Assembly: GCA_030549335.1 (NCBI GenBank)
Contig: CM060196.1
Coordinates: 13,097,501-13,161,500 of the forward strand
From: Pontederia crassipes
Lineage: Eukaryota > Streptophyta > Magnoliopsida > Commelinales > Pontederiaceae
DNA length: 64,000 nt
Reading direction: 5' to 3'
Part shown: positions 46,108 to 57,179 of the stretch, piece by piece
Layout: every line of letters starts with the position of its first letter
How positions within the stretch are numbered: the first letter of the stretch is position 1
Translations under genes and position numbers: made by a program
Notes under the pieces: generated by a model
Told to the model about the DNA's origin: nothing
The model's input: only the letters and a program-made list of their open reading frames with translations
Databases searched by the model: none

Positions 46108-46122
46108 TAAGTTTGGGGGAGT
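46108..46122 (+). other. Polypurine tract of the Athila-like element
   Basis: TAAGTTTGGGGGAGT lies immediately before the 3' LTR, where plus-strand synthesis would be primed. Confidence 0.7.
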
Positions 46123-47453
46123 TGATAATTGAGTATTTATGCATTAATAGTGGTATAATTATCAACTTATTAAAGTTATATTTCTGATTATTGGACTATA
46201 TATGTTGAAGATTTCGGAGTCTACACAATTTCTTTACATGTTTCAGGAACTTCTGAACATCGACCAAAAGGTGCAGAAACACCAGGAAACGAGTACAATA
46301 CGGCCAGACCATATTATCAGCGTGTCAACCGTATTGGATGTCTCCATGCCGTATTTCACTCGCATCAGAAATTACGGTCCGACCGTATTGAAGGAGAACA
46401 GACCGTATCAAACAAATTCAGGCCGTATTACACACGTAGTGAAAAATACGACCTGCCCGTATTGGAGGTGTGGCGCCCGTATTGAAGTGACTTGAACCGT
46501 ATCGTCTTGAGGAAATTACGACTAGACCGTAGCGCATTTGACTAGACCGTATCTTATCGACTTCGACCATATTGGACTGATTTTTGAAGTATTTTGGGCC
46601 TTTTTGTAACCCTAATTTAGGGGGACTATAAAGGGATCTGTGAAGACGAAAATAGGGGGTTCAGACTTTGTTTTTGAGAAGATCAAGACGGCTGGGATGA
46701 ACGCATTTTCTTTCTCTACACTTTTGTACTTTTCTTAGATTAAATATCATTTTCTTTTCATGAACTCTTACATTTCAACGATGATTTCTTTCTCTATGCG
46801 TGGCTAAACTTCTTTTCTCGGGTTTGATGAAACCTAGGGTTGATCTTTAAGGAATATTTTTATTGGATCTGATGTGTTCTTTGTCTTTCATGTGCTTCAT
46901 GTAATGCTTATATTAGATTGGCCACCTAGTTAAGCGATCGAAGATTTTCCTGATTACGAAAATATATCATCAAGATTAGTTCAAATGAATGACATGAAAT
47001 GTATTGTTTCTTAGAAATAAGGATAATCATTTTACTTATGAATCTTGGCTTATAATGTAATTAAAATAATTTAAATGACCACGAAAGTAGGCGTTTATCA
47101 TTTTAATTAGAATTGTGTTTGCCTGAAAAGGAGATGCATGACTTTTGAAGATTGAGTAGAACACTAATGATTTTATTATCTCTAAATTTCCTATGATTAA
47201 TACCCTAGGTGGATTCATAAGCCGAGAACTTTTATTCTCATTTATTTCTCATAATCAATTCTCGTTCTTTCTCGTCATTTTCTGAACTCATTTCGGCATT
47301 TCATTTTTATTTAGATTTTATTATTATTTTAACTCTTTCTAACCGTTTAGATATCAATTAGAATCATATAATTCTAATACTTGAACTTTTCCCTGTGGGA
47401 TGATATTTTATATACTACGACATTGACTCCGTATACTTGCGGGAGAATCGTCA
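46123..47453 (+). repeat. 3' LTR of the Athila-like element
   Basis: 1331 bp, very similar to the 5' LTR, with its own CCGTAT array (46295-46560) and TATA box CTATAAAGG at 46626-46634. Confidence 0.92.
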
Positions 47454-47458
47454 CACAC

Positions 47459-50246
47459 CCAGTCGTACCCCCGTAGCATGTTCCTCATACACCTGTGTCG
47501 TGTCAATGAACGTCCATCATGCATCATGATGGCGGATTGAATGCCCTGCCTAATCGGGACGGTCATGCGTCGCTCACTCGAGTAGATCAACCACCCCAGG
47601 TATACAGTCGGGAATCTTGAAGTGTCGTGCTTCGTCAAGAGTGGCCATATGCTCGGCATGATGGTCTTGCGCTACTCATACCATGAGATCGCTTACACAA
47701 ATATTGTGTAACTCGGTAGACCCGTGTCACATTCAGGGACTATCGGTCATGTACTATCGTGATGACCTAGCGCTGCTCGGTATTTTGTGACGTCGCATCA
47801 CATGTCTAGTCATGCAACGTGGAGTGCACAACCGCTTCACGAGAGAAGTTGGCTCAAGTTTAAGCATCAAGGTTCATAGTCCCTTTTTGGCTAAGGAGCA
47901 TCAATCACAAGCATCTTGTCGTACCGCAGCACGACCTGCCACACCACGATGACTTTCAAGAATGGAACAAAGCATTGATTACTTGCATACACTTGCGGAC
48001 GAGCTGTCAGCCTTGCCTGCATCGTCAAGTGTCGCCCCGCAAGCAGCGTGATGCCATCCATCGAGGGTTGGGACGAACCTGCTACATGCCAACGCAAATT
48101 GATATCTCAATTCAACGACCAATTTGGCAAATGGTCTGAGCGTCGAGTATCGGCGAACCTTGGCATGCTGTTGTCAAGCGTTCTGCCGCCAACCGAAGGA
48201 AGGAGTACCCTTTCCTCTCGGACAACGCCTCGAGCAATCGAAGCGACCTCCAAGAATCGTAATCCAAAGGTTTCGAAGGACACACTGGTGATGTCGTCCC
48301 TTCGAATGGAGATGGAGGTGGCGTTGGGAGCTCATGCCATGAGTTCACCAACCACAATCCGCTTGCCTATGCGGAGCAACTTCACGAACATCCCCATGAT
48401 TCGTTGAAGACCCGGAATGATTATTCTTTCACAAGGGTCAGCCGCCCAGTGGACAAGTATGTCAAAGGCGCATGATCCTTGCCGACAAGTGCAATGACAT
48501 TATTTTGTCCAAGTTACAGACGGACGAGCATCTAAGGTGCATCCTCTTCATGAACGAGCACAACGATCTCGCCCCATCCATATACCAAAGGTATTGCCTA
48601 AGCTTCAAAGGAGGTCTCAGGATCGTAAGAAGGCATATCCCAAGAACCCTGCAAGATGTGAAAAACTCAGGATGGCGTTGCCATCGTGACAAGGTGAAAT
48701 GTGGAAAACATGCATCTTATTGAGACATGGGACAAAGGAAGTGGCAGCTCATCAATTATGCAAGCCCTGACAAGTTGGGACTGGAGGTCAAGGTCGCTTT
48801 GTTTCGCATCGACCAGATGAGCATGTTGAAGGAGGACGTGAAAGATATCATCGAGCTCCGACTACAGTGTTCCCAAGAGGATGATGACCCAGCGTTGGTG
48901 TTCTTCAAGCAAAATGGGTTGAAAGACTAGGACGGAGTTGGAATGATAGGATCGTCCAACCTCCACTCGCTAGTCGTCGCTGCCAATCCGTTCATGCCAA
49001 TACTACTGCCATACCACCAAAACCCTTGGGCAAGGGAAATGGTGGGGGAGAGAAGTGCAAGTCGCACAGAGGAAGCTATCATGACAAAGACAAAGACAGT
49101 CCATCAAAGCAGGAGGATCGAGTTGAACCACAAGAATGTGGGGAGACTCCCGTTGCTCACTATAGCGACTTAAAGTGGACAAGGTAGAGAATATCATATC
49201 TGAGAACCTTGCTCTACTTTAAACCATCGAGACATCAGACAACCGCCAAGGGTAAGGTTATCTCGCAACGACACTTGACGGATGAAGGACTCCACGTCGC
49301 AGTCATTTGCAACCTGGAGATAGTGAGTTGAACCACAAGGGAACGTGGGGAGACTCTCGTCGTCCACTATGGCGACTTGGAATGGACAAGACGTGGATTG
49401 TTACATCAAAGAACCTTGTCTCGCCTCAAGACCGCCGAAACATCAAGTGATCACCAATGAGGAGGTGGTCTTACGCTCTTCACTCGGCGGAGGAATGGAA
49501 GACTCTACGTTGTAACCATTTGCAACATAGAGATGTTGAGTCAAGCCACAAAGAGACCTGAAGCGTCCCGAAGCATCTGTGGGAAGACTCTTGTCACTCA
49601 TCATAGTGACCCAAAGCACTCGAAGCAGACAAGTTGCAAATGTCATCATCGAAGAGCTTGTGCTGTTTCAAGCCGTCGAAATTCAAGAGTGATCATCGAG
49701 GGTGAGATGGTCCCGTACTTTGCATTCGACGGAAGGGAGACTTATGTTGCGGCCATCCGCAACATGAAGGTATCGAGTCAAGTCATGCAGGTCGAATGAC
49801 GAGACTCTTCATCATGTTCTACACGACCCTGAAGCAACTCTTTTTCGAGCTACTCCTGAAGGCATACAAGAGTTGTTTCACCCCAAAAAAGCCAAACCAC
49901 ACAAGTTGACGCTGTGCAAATCGAAGAGAAGTGAAGCCAATAGAGACTTGATGGACGGATAGTTACTTGATGAAGTCAGACTGCTCATGACAAACTTCAC
50001 TGACGCTGCACAAGTGATGTCCCCGAATTGGACGAAGGATCAGCAAACGAAGCATGCCTGAGGGTGGAGTCCTCAGCGAGACCCCAAGGAGCGGGCATTC
50101 CTGGCGCTGTGCGATGCTGGTGAAGTAGAAGTCAAGGCCAAGAAGGCAGAATTGAACGAGACAAGCAAAGTCAAGACTGAAGAAAAAGACCTCGAGGAAG
50201 CACGGACAACGGTGTCATGTGCGTCACCGACTTTGGTGGGGGAGAA
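47459..50246 (+). other. Interior of the LARD-like element, no recognised coding
   Basis: Two plus-strand open stretches (48472-48723 and 48727-48930, separated by one stop) read on in the same frame with words such as LSKLQTDEHLRCILFMNEHN and VKDIIELRLQCSQEDDDPAL. They look protein-like but carry no retroelement motif that I know. They may be the remains of a gag-like or captured protein. The part 49130-49790 is a tandem repeat. A purine tract TTGGTGGGGGAGA precedes the 3' LTR. Confidence 0.45.
49130..49790 (+). repeat. Diverged tandem repeat in the LARD interior, three units
   Basis: Units of about 200-225 bp begin near 49130, 49335 and 49565. Each has GTGGG(G/A)AGACTC then a CACTATNGCGACTT-like word, GACAAG, an AACCTTG-like word, a CATCGAGACATCA-like word and CATTTGCAACNTGGAGAT-like words, ending in a GAGTTGAACCACAAG-like word. 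Divergence is high, so the expansion is old. Confidence 0.7.
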
Positions 50247-50886
50247 TATCACGGGGCGTTTTCCCGTGACACGAAGCGTGAAGCTTCGTGGCACCAGTGC
50301 CGCTCAACTTATAGCTCTCGACCGCTTAGCGCCGAAACCATTGAACACATTTGAGACCAAGTTATCCGCCCTTAGGGCATTTATCTTGTAAGGCCGTCCT
50401 TATGAATGGCCAAGTAGGTGATGTTTCCAAAGGGTATGTCTTTTGCATCTTCAATGTGTAATAAGACTCCTATATCTATGGTACACTAGGAGGAGTTCAC
50501 TAGTGTCTTCCAAGGCCCAATTGTATGTTATGTTTCATCATATTTAATACAAGTAAGCTTTCCTTTAATTCTAGTGTCATGGCCTTGAGCGTGGGGTGGC
50601 AACCCACATCGGTGTCCCGTCGTGGCGTCCCGTGGTCTCTTAGTCGCCCCTTCGGACTTTAAGTGTCCAAGCGCCTGCATCGGTGTCGCAATGCGCTAAT
50701 GCCACGGTAGCATGACGAGTAGTCCAACACTCTAGTCATGTCCGTGATTGAAAAAATATAAGAGCGACTCTCGGCATAGTCGTCTCGACCATAAAACTTT
50801 CCCTGCAAACTCAAAATAGACTTGGCTAGGTGCCTATCCACCTAGTCGTCGCACGTGGTCTAGTGTCCGAGAATGATCCCGTAACA
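50247..50886 (+). repeat. 3' LTR of the LARD-like element
   Basis: Starts TATCACGGGGCGTTTT directly after the purine tract and ends CCCGTAACA. It keeps about 30 bp (near 50325-50355) and a 5' stretch that are missing from the 5' LTR. Confidence 0.8.
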
Positions 50887-50891
50887 CGTGC

Positions 50892-52526
50892 AGGCACTTG
50901 CCTCCGTCCTTGGTCACAGCAATAGAGGGCGAGGAAGGAGGTCACCGGCGCGAGCTCCGGCAACGGAAGCGAGTAGCGGCGGCAGCCAAGATCTATCGAC
51001 GACATCGATCGAGCAACGATAACATGTGTGCGCGGCAAGATCAAGATATGTCGTCGACGTCGCGGCAGCGGGGGAGGAAGGAGATCAGCCGGCTAGATCT
51101 ATGCACGTCGAGCACAGGGAAGAAAGCCAACGATTCGTACAGATTTTTTGGTTAAACTGAAAAAATAGTTTTGTGTGATTGAAATATATTTTAAAAGTAA
51201 AAGATTATAATATAAGATGGCTATTTTGATAAAACGACTTACAAATATAAGTTGAAGTCCTTTATTTTTTTTATTTATAAGTTGACAAAATAAATATTTA
51301 TTTTTTAAATATAAAAATAAAATAATTAAGATAATGTTTTAATGTTTCTTTTTACCAAAAGGTCACAAATTCTAAAAACCAAACAGTATACGTCATTTCA
51401 TTTGAGAACTTTATATAAAAAAATAAGAAAATCTCTTATCCGAAATTTGTGTACCTCTATGTAAAGATAAAATTATTGTGGAGTGACAAAAACCACTTAA
51501 ATAAATTTTTTAATTCAATGCTTATGTATGAAAAAGATTTTTATTGAATGTTGTTGTATAACAGATGTACAAATGAAAGATAAGTATTAAATGAGTGACC
51601 TTTATTGCTCTCCTTCAATCGTTAGCCCCACTCCTCAAACTTTTTTCTAGGACCATTATATATCCCCACAGATGCACTATGTGAACTCTCGTCCAAACAT
51701 AATGCACTGTGTGTTTTATTTTTCTTCACCACCTCATCCTTTCTTTTGTTTGCATCTTACTTCCTTCCTTGTTCTTTTATGCATGTCTATGAAAAAAATA
51801 GAGTAGAAAAATCTTCTATTTATGTGGATCGCTCTTAGATATTTTTTTCCGAATTTTTATTCAACGAATTTGAATTACGTCTTTTCACCATTGTTTGATA
51901 ATGGTGATTCTTATCCTATCGTCCATATTTTTTAAGGATCCGTTTTTGTGTAATGGAATTTTAAATAACGATCAATTATTTTATTTAAACTTTAAAGATC
52001 ATCACATAATTATTACGTTTGATTGCAATAAATTACTAATAGTTTTAACTTTAGTTTGTTAATCTTAAGTAGGGACTAAAAAAATAATGGGTGAAATCTG
52101 TTGTGTGTGATCCTTTCTTTTTAAATTCTTATTTCTCTTTCTCTGTCCTCACTCTATGTTAAATTGTTAATGGAAGTTTATTGTTTTAGTTTCTCTTTCC
52201 TTTTTTTTTAATTTATTTCTCTTTCTCTGTCCTCGTTCCATCCTCATTTACTTTCTGGCTCTCTCTGCATCCCATTTTTGTTTTAGTTTATTGTTTGCTA
52301 GGTGATATTTTCATTCTTTTTTGTTTAAGAAGAAAAATATTTGAGACCAAATTGGTAACTAAAGAGTATCAATAAAAATTTAAGGACAATCAATCTGAAA
52401 TTCTAACGGGTGATGAGTGCACCTAATTTTTAGCCTAATGTGATTAAATTTTTTGATTGAGAGTCTAACTTGCACGATGTTACGATATTATTGAACTTAC
52501 TATTCATGAATTGAAGGAGTTGAAGA
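50892..52526. other. Intergenic DNA
   Basis: A GC-rich patch at 50892-51150 resembles 40310-40545 in style; the rest is AT-rich. No gene, RNA or element ends are seen. Confidence 0.4.
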
Positions 52527-53318
52527 CTGTAATATCCTAAAAATAAAATAAAAAAAAGAAATGAAATAGATAAAAAGAAGTATAAAAATATTTAAAAATC
52601 TATAATAAAGTCCATTAACATAAGAAATCCTAAACTTAACATATAAAAACCTTAAGATGCCATAAACTCATCTAACCTCTCTCTTTTATTTCCCCCCACA
52701 ACCCACAGCCACTTCTCTCCCCAAAATCTCACGGCAGCAACCTAGGGGCACAAGGCAGCACCCTATTCTCTCACTTAACTCTCTCTCCCTCCAACAGCAC
52801 TCGGCCAGCAGCAAGAGCCCACACAATTCACTTCCTCTCTCTCGTGTTTCCTCACGGCCAACAAGAGCGGCCAGCTCAAACTACCCTCTCTTCTCTCTAT
52901 CAACTCTCGGCAGCTGACATCAAGAAGGAGCCACCTCACTCCATTTCCACTCAGAAACTCTATCATCATTCTCTCTCTTGGCACGGCCAGCACACAAGGA
53001 AGAAGGTTCCACTCTGTCTAGCTTCTCTCCCTCATGTCAACTCACAAACCACAAGATGACTTCACTCATTTCCTCTCTCCATCAACTCAAGCAATCTCAC
53101 TTTAACATCCTAAGTCTCTCTCATGTCCTCTCACCTCACTCACCTCATGCAACAGCACTCACCTCACTCCCTCTCTCCATAAGTCTCTCTCTCTCGCACC
53201 TTCTCTCATGTACTCTCTCGGCAGCAACATCAAGAGGGAGCCAGCCAGCTCACTCGTCCTTCCTCTTTTAAAGAAATAGTAGCTGAGCAATAAAGAAATG
53301 AGGGAAGTTCACTAGTCT
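52527..53318 (+). repeat. LTR-like fragment with CT-rich leader
   Basis: It begins TGTAATATCCTAAAAATAAA, like the start of many plant chromovirus LTRs. An A-rich stretch follows, then a long CT-rich stretch (52676-53260, with CTCTCTCT runs and CGGCAGC or CGGCCAGC words). It stops where the next element begins (53319). No partner LTR is present, so it is a fragment or solo LTR cut by the insertion. The assignment rests on style. Confidence 0.4.
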
Positions 53319-55634
53319 TATAACATTTCTAAAATCGCCTCTCTTGTTACAGATAAGTTGACTTCCGGAGCGCTATATTGTCTACTACTACTTACTACAC
53401 TATTGATCATGATCATTCAACAAAATGACATATGTAACATCAATATAATAAGAAAATATAATACCAAGAGTTTAATGCAGAAGTTCAAACGGTGGAATGT
53501 CAAGAGACATTGATAGTTAATGTGACTATAACAAGGCGGAGCAAATCACAACTTAACAAATTTATCAGAAGGAAATGTTCAATGTGCGGAAGAACATGAT
53601 GTCTATAAATAAAAGAGAACATGCTGAAACATAAATGCATATTTCAAGAGCTGGTAGCAATAGTTGGTGTCATGTGCAGCGTTCTCCAAGCTCTGTGTCC
53701 TCCATCACCTCATCAATTAGAGTTCTCACCTGTAAAATTCCAATGTAGGGAAATCGAATATCCATGAACAAAGATGCCCAGTACAATAGAAACATAGACG
53801 ATGAAATAATAATTAATGATGATTATAGAAATAATATATCAATGATGAACAATTGTATCTTTGGTTTCCATACCTTGACTATAAAGAGTCACACATCATA
53901 CTTTAACATTATCAATATTTGTGCTATGTTCTTTACTATAACTATACTATGTCTTTACAATACTCTGCATTATCTTTACCGTACAATGTTCCATACTTTA
54001 CTATACCATGTCTATGCCATACTATACAATGCTTTACTTTGCATTTGCTTTACTGTGAGTTGCACTACGTCTTTTACATTACTATGATATCCTTAAAGTT
54101 GGTTGTCCTATGCGAGCTCGACTTTATTAGGTTAGGATGTCAAAGGTGCCTCTCTGAATCTTTAAAGCCACTAAGCCCAAAAAGGGTAAGGGGTGTGACA
54201 ATACAATGCATCACCCAATTCGGAATGTATGTGGGAGAGAACCTACATCCCAAGAACATAGGTCATTTAAGAATCTTTAGGTTCACTGTCTCCTCAGCTA
54301 GCTATCTGACCCTCTAGCTCAATACTATATTCTCTGGGGGAAGGAGTGGGACTATTGCATCACCCTTCTTCGAGATACAGGTGGGAGAGGACCTGAAATC
54401 TCTGGAACAGTGGTCATCAAAGACTAGTAGCTTTGCTGTCTCCTCAACTAACTACATGCCCATCTTTATACAATACCATGATATTTGCTCTATACATTGG
54501 GGGCGGCACATAGCAATCCCACATATTTATCTTTACTTTGCTTATTTTTGTTCATCTTTAATATTACGTAGAAATCGAAATAGGACGAGTTTCCTTTTTC
54601 TCAAAAGGATTGGTTCTTTGTATCATTATGGTTCTGAATGAGATTCTGTTGAGGATAGGACCTCATTTCCGAAGGAGTGGACTCAAAAGAAAGGATCCAT
54701 CTCTCTATCCGACTGAACCCGGGCCGGGTGGATTCGGACTCAGGCCGAGTCCTATTCGGGGCTTTAATGCACACTACCCGGGCCGAGTCGAGGTTAACTC
54801 AGGCCGGGTTAATGACTGTACGGCGGTCATCATCTCAGTCGAGCTCATGCTCGGTCCGATCGACGATCCGACGCGACTCGGGCCGAGTTGAATTCTAATC
54901 CGGTCGGGTCATAACACGATAATAGAGGGATGTCGTCGGCAAATAAACCCGAGTCGGCTTTAATCGCTTCCTGGCCGCATCCTGGTATAACCCGGGCTGG
55001 GTCGACAATTACTCGGGTCGGGTCCTATCGCGCAGAAACTGCCCGGTCACCTTCTTTGATTCTGGCGATCCTCCGACCGTCGAATCGAGTAGATTGCAAT
55101 ATGAAAAATACATCGATGGCATTCATGATCACTATGACATCTTTATGCGCAACATTAGATCTATATTTCTTCGTCAATTTTTGGGTTCATCGGATCTCTG
55201 TCGTCGTTCGAACGGTCATCGATCATTCTCGGCCGAAGAAGAAAGTTTGCCTAGCTCTTGCGCACGCCGAGGGAGAGTTGCCGTGCATCGAAGGTCGTCA
55301 GATCGCCTACTATTCGTCACCAAAACCATGCTATGTTTCGTGCGTCGCTGTGTCATTCGTCGATCGCCGGAGCAGAGGAGGAAGAGGAGGGAGAACGACG
55401 GCTGGTCGAGAGGAATTTCCAAAAGGTCTGAGGGTGTCCTCCTCTCGTCCCTTTTATAGTATCGGCCGGCCAGAGGGCCGGCCGATCGTGGGCGCGATCA
55501 GGGGAGAAATTTTCTCCCTTGCTCCGCCGTTACTTTCCGTTTCCTTTTTTTAATCCATTTTGAATTCTTGCCTTAATTGCTAATTAACTTTGATTTTGAA
55601 TTGATTTCGTGGCTTTAACATCGTATGCGTTATA
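53319..55634 (-). repeat. 3' LTR (left) of the chromovirus
   Basis: 2316 bp with short inverted ends TATAAC and GTTATA (a likely change from the usual TGTAAC and GTTACA). It matches 61007-62571 over its first about 1.6 kb. It contains a two-unit internal repeat (54195-54330 and 54350-54490) and an array of CCGGGCCGAGT-like words at 54710-55030. On the minus strand TATAAAAG at 55458-55451 is a probable TATA box. Confidence 0.8.
55451..55458 (-). promoter_or_regulatory. TATA box in the chromovirus LTR
   Basis: The minus strand reads TATAAAAG about 175 bp inside the LTR start, a usual place for the promoter. Only the left LTR shows it, because the right LTR is truncated before this point. Confidence 0.5.
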
Positions 55635-55699
55635 TTATTATCCCCTTAAAAGAAAATTCGTCCTTGAATTTTGATAAGAGTTAGGACTTACCGAATAAT

Positions 55700-57110
55700 T
55701 CAAGAAACTTCTCTCGCATTTTTTATTCTACTTCCCAAGTTGCCTATTAACCAGTGATACTCTCTTCTTTCCTTGTTGATGCTCTTGATATTTCAGTATT
55801 TTCATGGGTTGTTCCTCATATGTCAGATCCTCCTTGAGATTTGATTCCTCAATTTGGATCACGTTTGGATCACGTTTGCATAGTACATCTAGAGCAAAGA
55901 GACATGAAAAACATTGTGTATTCTGGCATACGCTGGGGGTATGGCCAACCTGCATGCTGAGTCTCCAACCATGTCTAAAATCTCAAATGGTCCTATATAC
56001 CTTGGGCTCAATTTCCCATGCTTACTAAAACTCATCTCTCCTTTGGTAGGGGAGACCTTAAGTAGAACTTGATTTCCTATTTTGAACGTATGTTCCCGAA
56101 GTTTCTTGTTTGCATAGGATTTCTGACGATCTTGAGCAAATTTCATCATCTTCTTTATCAACTCAACTCTGTCTGTGTACTCTTGGGTCTGTTTGTGTAA
56201 TTCAACACTCAAGATCTTTCTTTCGCCCACTTCGTCCCAACATGCCGAGAAGCGGCATGGTCGACCATATAATGCTTCAAAGGGGGACATTTCTATACTA
56301 GCATGAAAGTTGTTATTATAAGAGAACTCAATAAGAGGTAGGTGCTTGTTCCAATTACCGTGCCAATCTAGGACGCATGCTCTAAACATATCCTCCAGGG
56401 TCTGGATCGTCCTCTCTGATTGTCCATCTATCTGGGGATGGAAGGCGGTACTGTAGCGAAGTCTCATCCCAAAAGCATTCTGGAGGCTTTTTTAGAATCT
56501 TGATGTGAACCTAGGATCTCTATCAGACACGATGGTTGATAGAATCCCGTGAAGTCTAACAATTTCCTGCACATATAGGTCCATTAAGCTTTCAAAAGAT
56601 TATTTTACCTTGATGGGTAGGAAGTGAGCCGATTTAGTGAGTCGGTCAACTATTATCCAAATGGTATCGTGCCCCTTCTGAGTCCGGGGTAAGCCGGTGA
56701 TGAAGTCCATTGATATTTCTTCCTACTTCCACTGTGAGATATCCAGACTCTTCAAGGTTCCTTGAGGTTTCTGGTGTTCCACCTTGACCTGTTGGCACAC
56801 TATGCATTTGAGACATATTCTGCGATCTCCTTCTTCATATCTGGCCATCAGAAACTCCTCTACACATTATTATACTCCCTGTGTGGATTGCAAACTCTGA
56901 TTTGTGGCATTCATCTAGCACTTCCCTTCGGAGTTCAGGATTATTCGGTACCCATAAACGATCACGGTACCTGATGCCACCATCTGAAGAGACTTTGAAA
57001 TTTGTCATTTCGAGACTGGTCTTTATCATCACTGTTTGATAGTCTGTATCTTCTACTTGTGCTTCAATGATTCTTCCGATCATATCTGGTACTATACGTT
57101 GCATCATCAT
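55700..57110 (-). pseudogene. Chromovirus integrase and chromodomain-like end
   Basis: The zinc-binding N-terminal part includes ECHKSEFAIHTGS near 56890. The DDE core survives in pieces (a [12 protein letters not shown] word near 56700; [19 protein letters not shown] at about 56440-56380; [20 protein letters not shown] near 56320). The C-terminal [19 protein letters not shown] block lies near 55990-55930. After a shift, a chromodomain-like stretch follows (LTYEEQPMKIL, about 55817). Integrase inserts the DNA copy, and chromodomains direct it to modified histones. Several frameshifts occur between 56850 and 56470. Confidence 0.8.
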
Positions 57111-57179
57111 TAATGATCCGTCATGTCTTATCCTTGGTGTCCACTTGAAAAGTTCATCATCTCAAATTGTCGAAGGCGC

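Larger units (their letters stand above)
42275..47453 (+). mobile_element. Athila-like Ty3/gypsy element, gag-protease only, nested in the LARD
   Basis: LTRs at 42275-43636 and 46123-47453 start TGATAATTGAG and end GAGAATCGTCA. The flanks CACGC (42270-42274) and CACAC (47454-47458) are a 5-bp TSD with one change. Gag and protease lie between, then a purine tract. Reverse transcriptase, RNase H, integrase and any env-like gene are absent, although the frame runs straight to the 3' end. The element is thus a non-autonomous derivative. It interrupts the LARD interior, so it is the younger insertion. Confidence 0.88.
41509..50886 (+). mobile_element. LARD-like non-autonomous LTR retrotransposon (host of a nested element)
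   Basis: Two LTRs (about 41509-42084 and 50247-50886), a primer-binding site right after the first and a purine tract before the second define the element. CGTGC occurs before the first LTR (41504-41508) and after the second (50887-50891), a probable 5-bp TSD. The internal DNA (42085-42274 plus 47459-50246, about 3 kb without the nested element) has no reverse transcriptase, integrase or protease that I can recognise. It therefore fits a large retrotransposon derivative that moves with borrowed enzymes. Confidence 0.75.

Noticed and set aside
48048-48407. 119-residue frame in the LARD interior
   Set aside because: No recognised domain, overlaps a minus-strand frame of similar size, and composition gives no support.
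52844-53271. Ser/Leu-rich frames in the CT-rich stretch
   Set aside because: Low-complexity CTCTCT runs give open frames by chance.
54930-55553. 207-residue plus-strand frame in the chromovirus LTR
   Set aside because: It lies inside an LTR opposite to the element orientation, and has no domain.
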